NCBI RefSeq assembly: GCF_947499265.1
Contig: NZ_CANMNK010000002.1
Location: 1-64,000 of the forward strand
Source of the DNA: an uncultured Roseobacter sp.
Lineage (GTDB): Bacteria; Pseudomonadota; Alphaproteobacteria; Rhodobacterales; Rhodobacteraceae
Direction: 5' to 3'
DNA: 64,000 nucleotides
Within the stretch, counting starts at the first letter, position 1. The number at the start of each line of letters is the position of its first letter. Below, in pieces: positions 61,468-64,000 of this stretch. The notes under the pieces were generated by a model. The model did not search any database, had not been told where the DNA came from, and saw only the letters and a program-made list of their open reading frames with translations. The position numbers were made by a program, and so were the translations under genes.

Positions 61468-61571
61468 TGCGCATTTGTGGCGGACAGGCCCCTGCAGATG
61501 CGCCCGCGGCGTGGCTTTTGTCGACGGTACCGCGCGCCGTCGCCTCCCGCAAACCGGCCAGCCTGGGCTGA
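61467..61571 (+). CDS. Possible small protein coupled to sdhA
   Basis: A 34-residue frame begins at the ATG overlapping the sdhA stop (ATGA). It reads [20 protein letters not shown] and ends in RKPASLG. The composition is rich in Ala and Pro, and no domain is recognisable. It fills most of the 120-base gap before the FkbM gene, which otherwise has no explanation. It may be a genuine translated micro-ORF or chance. Confidence 0.3.
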   Translation: MRICGGQAPADAPAAWLLSTVPRAVASRKPASLG

Positions 61572-61587
61572 GCGGGACAGACACGGA

Positions 61588-62283
61588 ATGCTCCAGGACC
61601 TGCGCCGCACGCTGAGATCTGAAGGGATGGTCGCCCATCCCATCAAAACGCGTGCGCCTTACCTGCGCAGCTACCAGTTTGCGCCTGATGTGGTGTTTGA
61701 TGTGGGCGTCGATAAAGGCACCGCTTGGCTCTACCGCAGCTTTCCGGATGCGCAATTCGTGCTGGTCGACCCGCAAAAACAAAGTGCCGAAAAGGTGCGT
61801 GAACGGGATGTGCTGGACAGCTTCCATTTTCATGCCACGGCGCTGGGCGCGCATGAAGGCAGGGCGACGCTGATGGTGCCGCATTCCGATAAGGGCGAGG
61901 AAAAGGGCATGGCCAGCCTGCTGCGCCGCACCGATCCTGCCGCGGCGACATTCACCAAGACCGAAAAGCATTACGTGCCGGTCAAACGGCTCGATGACAT
62001 CGCCCTGGCCTATTCGGGGCGTGTGGGGTTGAAAATCGACACAGAGGGGTCCGAGCTTGACGTGCTGAAAGGCGCGCAGGACACTCTGAAACGCTGCGAT
62101 TTTGTGATACTGAAGCTGTCAAACACGCAACGCTTCGCCGGTGTCGGGCTGCCGTCACAATCGGTGGCGCTGCTTGCAGAGGCCGGGTTGGAGTGGCGCG
62201 ATGTGCTGCACACCGGGTCCGGCCCCGGCAAGAAAGCGCATCCGCGCTTTATGAATGTCTTATTTACAAGGTGGACCACATGA
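61588..62283 (+). CDS. FkbM-family methyltransferase
   Basis: The 231-residue protein matches the FkbM methyltransferase pattern: VVFDVGVDKGTAWLYR for SAM binding (about residue 34), VDPQKQSAEK, VKRLDDIALAY and the family-typical LKIDTEGSELDVLKGAQ (about 145). It methylates an unknown small molecule or glycan. ATG 61588 is preferred because the sequence upstream in the frame lacks family character. Placed between sdhA and sdhB, and overlapping the following gene by ATGA. Confidence 0.87.
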   Translation: MLQDLRRTLRSEGMVAHPIKTRAPYLRSYQFAPDVVFDVGVDKGTAWLYRSFPDAQFVLVDPQKQSAEKVRERDVLDSFHFHATALGAHEGRATLMVPHSDKGEEKGMASLLRRTDPAAATFTKTEKHYVPVKRLDDIALAYSGRVGLKIDTEGSELDVLKGAQDTLKRCDFVILKLSNTQRFAGVGLPSQSVALLAEAGLEWRDVLHTGSGPGKKAHPRFMNVLFTRWTT

Positions 62284-62609
62284 TCCGTTTCCTTCTTCCC
62301 GCCGCTTTGCTCCTGTCAGCTTGCGCTGATGTGCAACAGGCAACCGACACAGCCGGGCGTAACGCCGCCAAAACAGCGCTGCCCGAAGCGCTGGCAATCT
62401 ACTTTCCGCAGGTGCCCAAGCAACTGTTCCAGCCCTTTACGAATTGCGTGGTCGACAATGCGGATGCCAGCGAAGTGCAATCTCTGGCCGCGGACGCGGT
62501 GACCGGCGCGGATGAAAACACCGCCGACACGATCAGATCGGTGCTTGCGCGCGTTGAAACTCAAAATTGCCTGCGCGCGGCCGCCCCTGCCGCCCTGGCG
62601 ACCCTATAG
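62280..62609 (+). CDS. Small lipoprotein or exported protein between sdhA and sdhB
   Basis: The 109-residue product begins [20 protein letters not shown] with the lipobox LLSAC near residue 15. It continues with an Ala-rich body containing [20 protein letters not shown] and ends ENCLRA-like ([11 protein letters not shown]). The two body Cys may form a disulfide. It overlaps the FkbM gene by four bases and precedes sdhB by 19 bases. Role unknown; constant adjacency to sdhB would suggest a complex-linked role. Confidence 0.72.
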   Translation: MIRFLLPAALLLSACADVQQATDTAGRNAAKTALPEALAIYFPQVPKQLFQPFTNCVVDNADASEVQSLAADAVTGADENTADTIRSVLARVETQNCLRAAAPAALATL

Positions 62610-62628
62610 TTCACACAGGAGACCCGAC

Positions 62629-63408
62629 ATGGTTCAACTGACACTGCCGAAGAATTCCCGGATGACCAAGGGCAAGACCTGGCCCAAACCGGAAGGCGCG
62701 AACAACCTCAAGAAGTTCACCATCTACCGCTGGAACCCGGATGACGGGGAGAACCCGCGCACCGACACCTATTTCGTCGATCTGGATGCTTGCGGCCCGA
62801 TGATCCTGGACGCGCTGATCAAGATCAAGAACGAGATCGACCCGACTCTGACCTTCCGCCGCTCTTGCCGCGAGGGTATTTGTGGATCCTGTGCGATGAA
62901 CATCGACGGGATCAACACGCTCGCCTGTATCTACGGCATGGATGAGGTGAAGGGTGACGTGAAAATCTACCCGCTGCCGCATATGCCCGTGGTTAAGGAT
63001 CTGATCCCGGACCTCACGCATTTCTACGCCCAGCACGCCTCGATCATGCCGTGGCTGGAGACCAAGACAAACCGCCCGGCGAAAGAATGGAAGCAGTCCA
63101 TCGAAGACCGCAAGAAGCTCGACGGGCTCTATGAATGCGTGATGTGTGCTTCCTGCTCCACCTCCTGCCCAAGCTACTGGTGGAACGGCGATCGCTATCT
63201 CGGCCCAGCGGCGCTATTGCACGCCTATCGTTGGATCATCGACAGCCGCGACGAGGCTACGGGCGAGCGTCTGGACGATCTGGAAGATCCGTTCAAGCTC
63301 TACCGCTGTCACACCATCATGAACTGCGCCAAGACCTGCCCCAAGGGTCTGAACCCCGCAGAGGCGATCGCGAACATCAAGAAAATGATGGTCGAACGCC
63401 GGGTCTGA
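62629..63408 (+). CDS. sdhB: Succinate dehydrogenase iron-sulfur subunit
   Basis: The 259-residue subunit carries three cluster sites. The 2Fe-2S site is [13 protein letters not shown] with a later LAC. The 4Fe-4S site is [12 protein letters not shown], and the 3Fe-4S/4Fe-4S site is [26 protein letters not shown] at the N-terminal region is usual. ATG 62629 follows CAGGAGA, and a longer frame upstream is not used. Last gene of the sdh operon; an ATPase or transporter gene follows immediately. Confidence 0.96.
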   Translation: MVQLTLPKNSRMTKGKTWPKPEGANNLKKFTIYRWNPDDGENPRTDTYFVDLDACGPMILDALIKIKNEIDPTLTFRRSCREGICGSCAMNIDGINTLACIYGMDEVKGDVKIYPLPHMPVVKDLIPDLTHFYAQHASIMPWLETKTNRPAKEWKQSIEDRKKLDGLYECVMCASCSTSCPSYWWNGDRYLGPAALLHAYRWIIDSRDEATGERLDDLEDPFKLYRCHTIMNCAKTCPKGLNPAEAIANIKKMMVERRV

Positions 63409-63411
63409 CCT

Positions 63412-64000
63412 TTGGAGATTGCGCCGCATTGGGCCGCCCTGGGGCTTGCAACGCTGGCAGGGCTGTCGATCCCGCTGGGCGCCAGCCTGGCGGTCGTGCG
63501 GTTCAACGTCTTCCCGGAGTGGCTCGGGAGTGAACTTCGCCACGGTGTTGTCGCCTTTGGCGCCGGTGCGCTGCTGGCCGCTGTTGCACTCGTTTTGCTG
63601 CCCGAAGGCAGCGCGCGCCTGTCTGCTTTGCCGGCCCTTGGCTGGTTCCTGGCGGGTGGCATTGGATTTGCGCTGATTGACCGTGCCGTCGCCGCCAGCG
63701 GTGGCAAGCTCGCGCAGTTCCTTGCGATGATGATGGACTATCTGCCCGAAGCCATGGCGCTCGGGGCGCTGATCACCGGCAACCTCGAGACGGCGCTGCT
63801 GGTCGCATTGTTGATCGCATTGCAGAACCTGCCCGAGGGGTTCAACGCGATGCGGGAAATGTCCGAGGCGTCGGGAAAACGCCCCCCCTTGTGGCTGTTT
63901 TTCCTGATGGTGCCCCTTGGTCCCTTGGCGGCCTGCATCGGTCTGTTGCTGCCTGCGACCTATGATCCGGTGATCGGTGCGGTCATGATGCTGGCGTCAG
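63412..64000 (+). CDS. ZIP-family metal transporter (N-terminal part; runs off window)
   Basis: The frame is open to the window end, giving at least 196 residues and several membrane segments. ZIP signatures are MMMDYLPEAMALGALI in TM4 and ALQNLPEGFNAMREM in TM5, both with conserved Pro and Glu metal residues. TTG 63412 is the earliest reasonable start, three bases after the sdhB stop, but no ribosome site is clear, so the start is uncertain. Zinc or another divalent metal is the likely substrate. Confidence 0.8.
   Translation, partial: MEIAPHWAALGLATLAGLSIPLGASLAVVRFNVFPEWLGSELRHGVVAFGAGALLAAVALVLLPEGSARLSALPALGWFLAGGIGFALIDRAVAASGGKLAQFLAMMMDYLPEAMALGALITGNLETALLVALLIALQNLPEGFNAMREMSEASGKRPPLWLFFLMVPLGPLAACIGLLLPATYDPVIGAVMMLAS

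Overview
The window is high-GC DNA from an alphaproteobacterium of the Rhodobacterales (Roseobacter-group-like). The evidence is a TCA-cycle block (mdh, sucC, sucD, sucA, sucB, lpdA, sdhCDAB), ethylmalonyl-CoA-pathway genes (mcl2-like, mch) beside it, tripartite tricarboxylate transporter genes, a CAP/type I secretion/Hint locus, a VPLPA-CTERM protein, and many operons joined by ATGA stop/start overlaps. No rRNA, tRNA, CRISPR array, phage or intact insertion sequence was found.

Region 1 (1-10124). The left edge holds decayed DNA: an IS3-type transposase scrap and the C-terminal piece of an EamA-type permease. A tightly packed plus-strand operon follows: SMP-30/gluconolactonase-like lactonase, a three-subunit molybdenum hydroxylase (FAD, 2Fe-2S and Mo subunits), a beta-keto acid cleavage enzyme, a TetR regulator, a hotdog thioesterase-like protein and an orphan thiamine-diphosphate 2-oxoacid dehydrogenase E1-like protein. 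The substrate is not evident. It looks like one catabolic pathway.

Region 2 (10218-14183, minus) is a three-gene block of unknown function: a 672-residue protein that may be a degenerate zinc-phospholipase-C-like protein with a membrane hairpin, a 414-residue protein and a lipoprotein. Region 3 (14759-21356) has an acyl-CoA ligase plus a ketopantoate-reductase-family enzyme, converging on tctCBA, then a universal stress protein. Region 4 (21944-27343) is a type I secretion locus: an acidic CAP-domain protein, ABC exporter, HlyD adaptor and Hint-domain protein.

Region 5 (27349-38953) is mostly housekeeping: TlpA-like thioredoxin, argH with two mini-lipoproteins and DUF2834, a VPLPA-CTERM protein, lysA, a DUF4175 protein, an MJ0042 zinc-ribbon protein, ftsEX, plsC and a PPOX flavoprotein.

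Region 6 (39023-64000) is the central-carbon block. On the minus strand lie mdh (own terminator), a TetR gene, then sucC, two small exported proteins, a methyltransferase, sucD, a DUF805 protein, sucA, sucB, a membrane protein, two MAPEG proteins and lpdA. On the plus strand lie a TauE/SafE permease, mcl2, nnrU-like, DUF1737, mch, a DUF4344 metallopeptidase, a DUF1194 protein, sdhCDA, an FkbM methyltransferase, a lipoprotein, sdhB and the start of a ZIP transporter. The most striking non-coding signal is a pair of TGTGATCACA palindromes exactly 21 bp apart, placed the same way 111-120 nt upstream of both sucC and sdhC. It suggests one unidentified regulator controlling both TCA operons.
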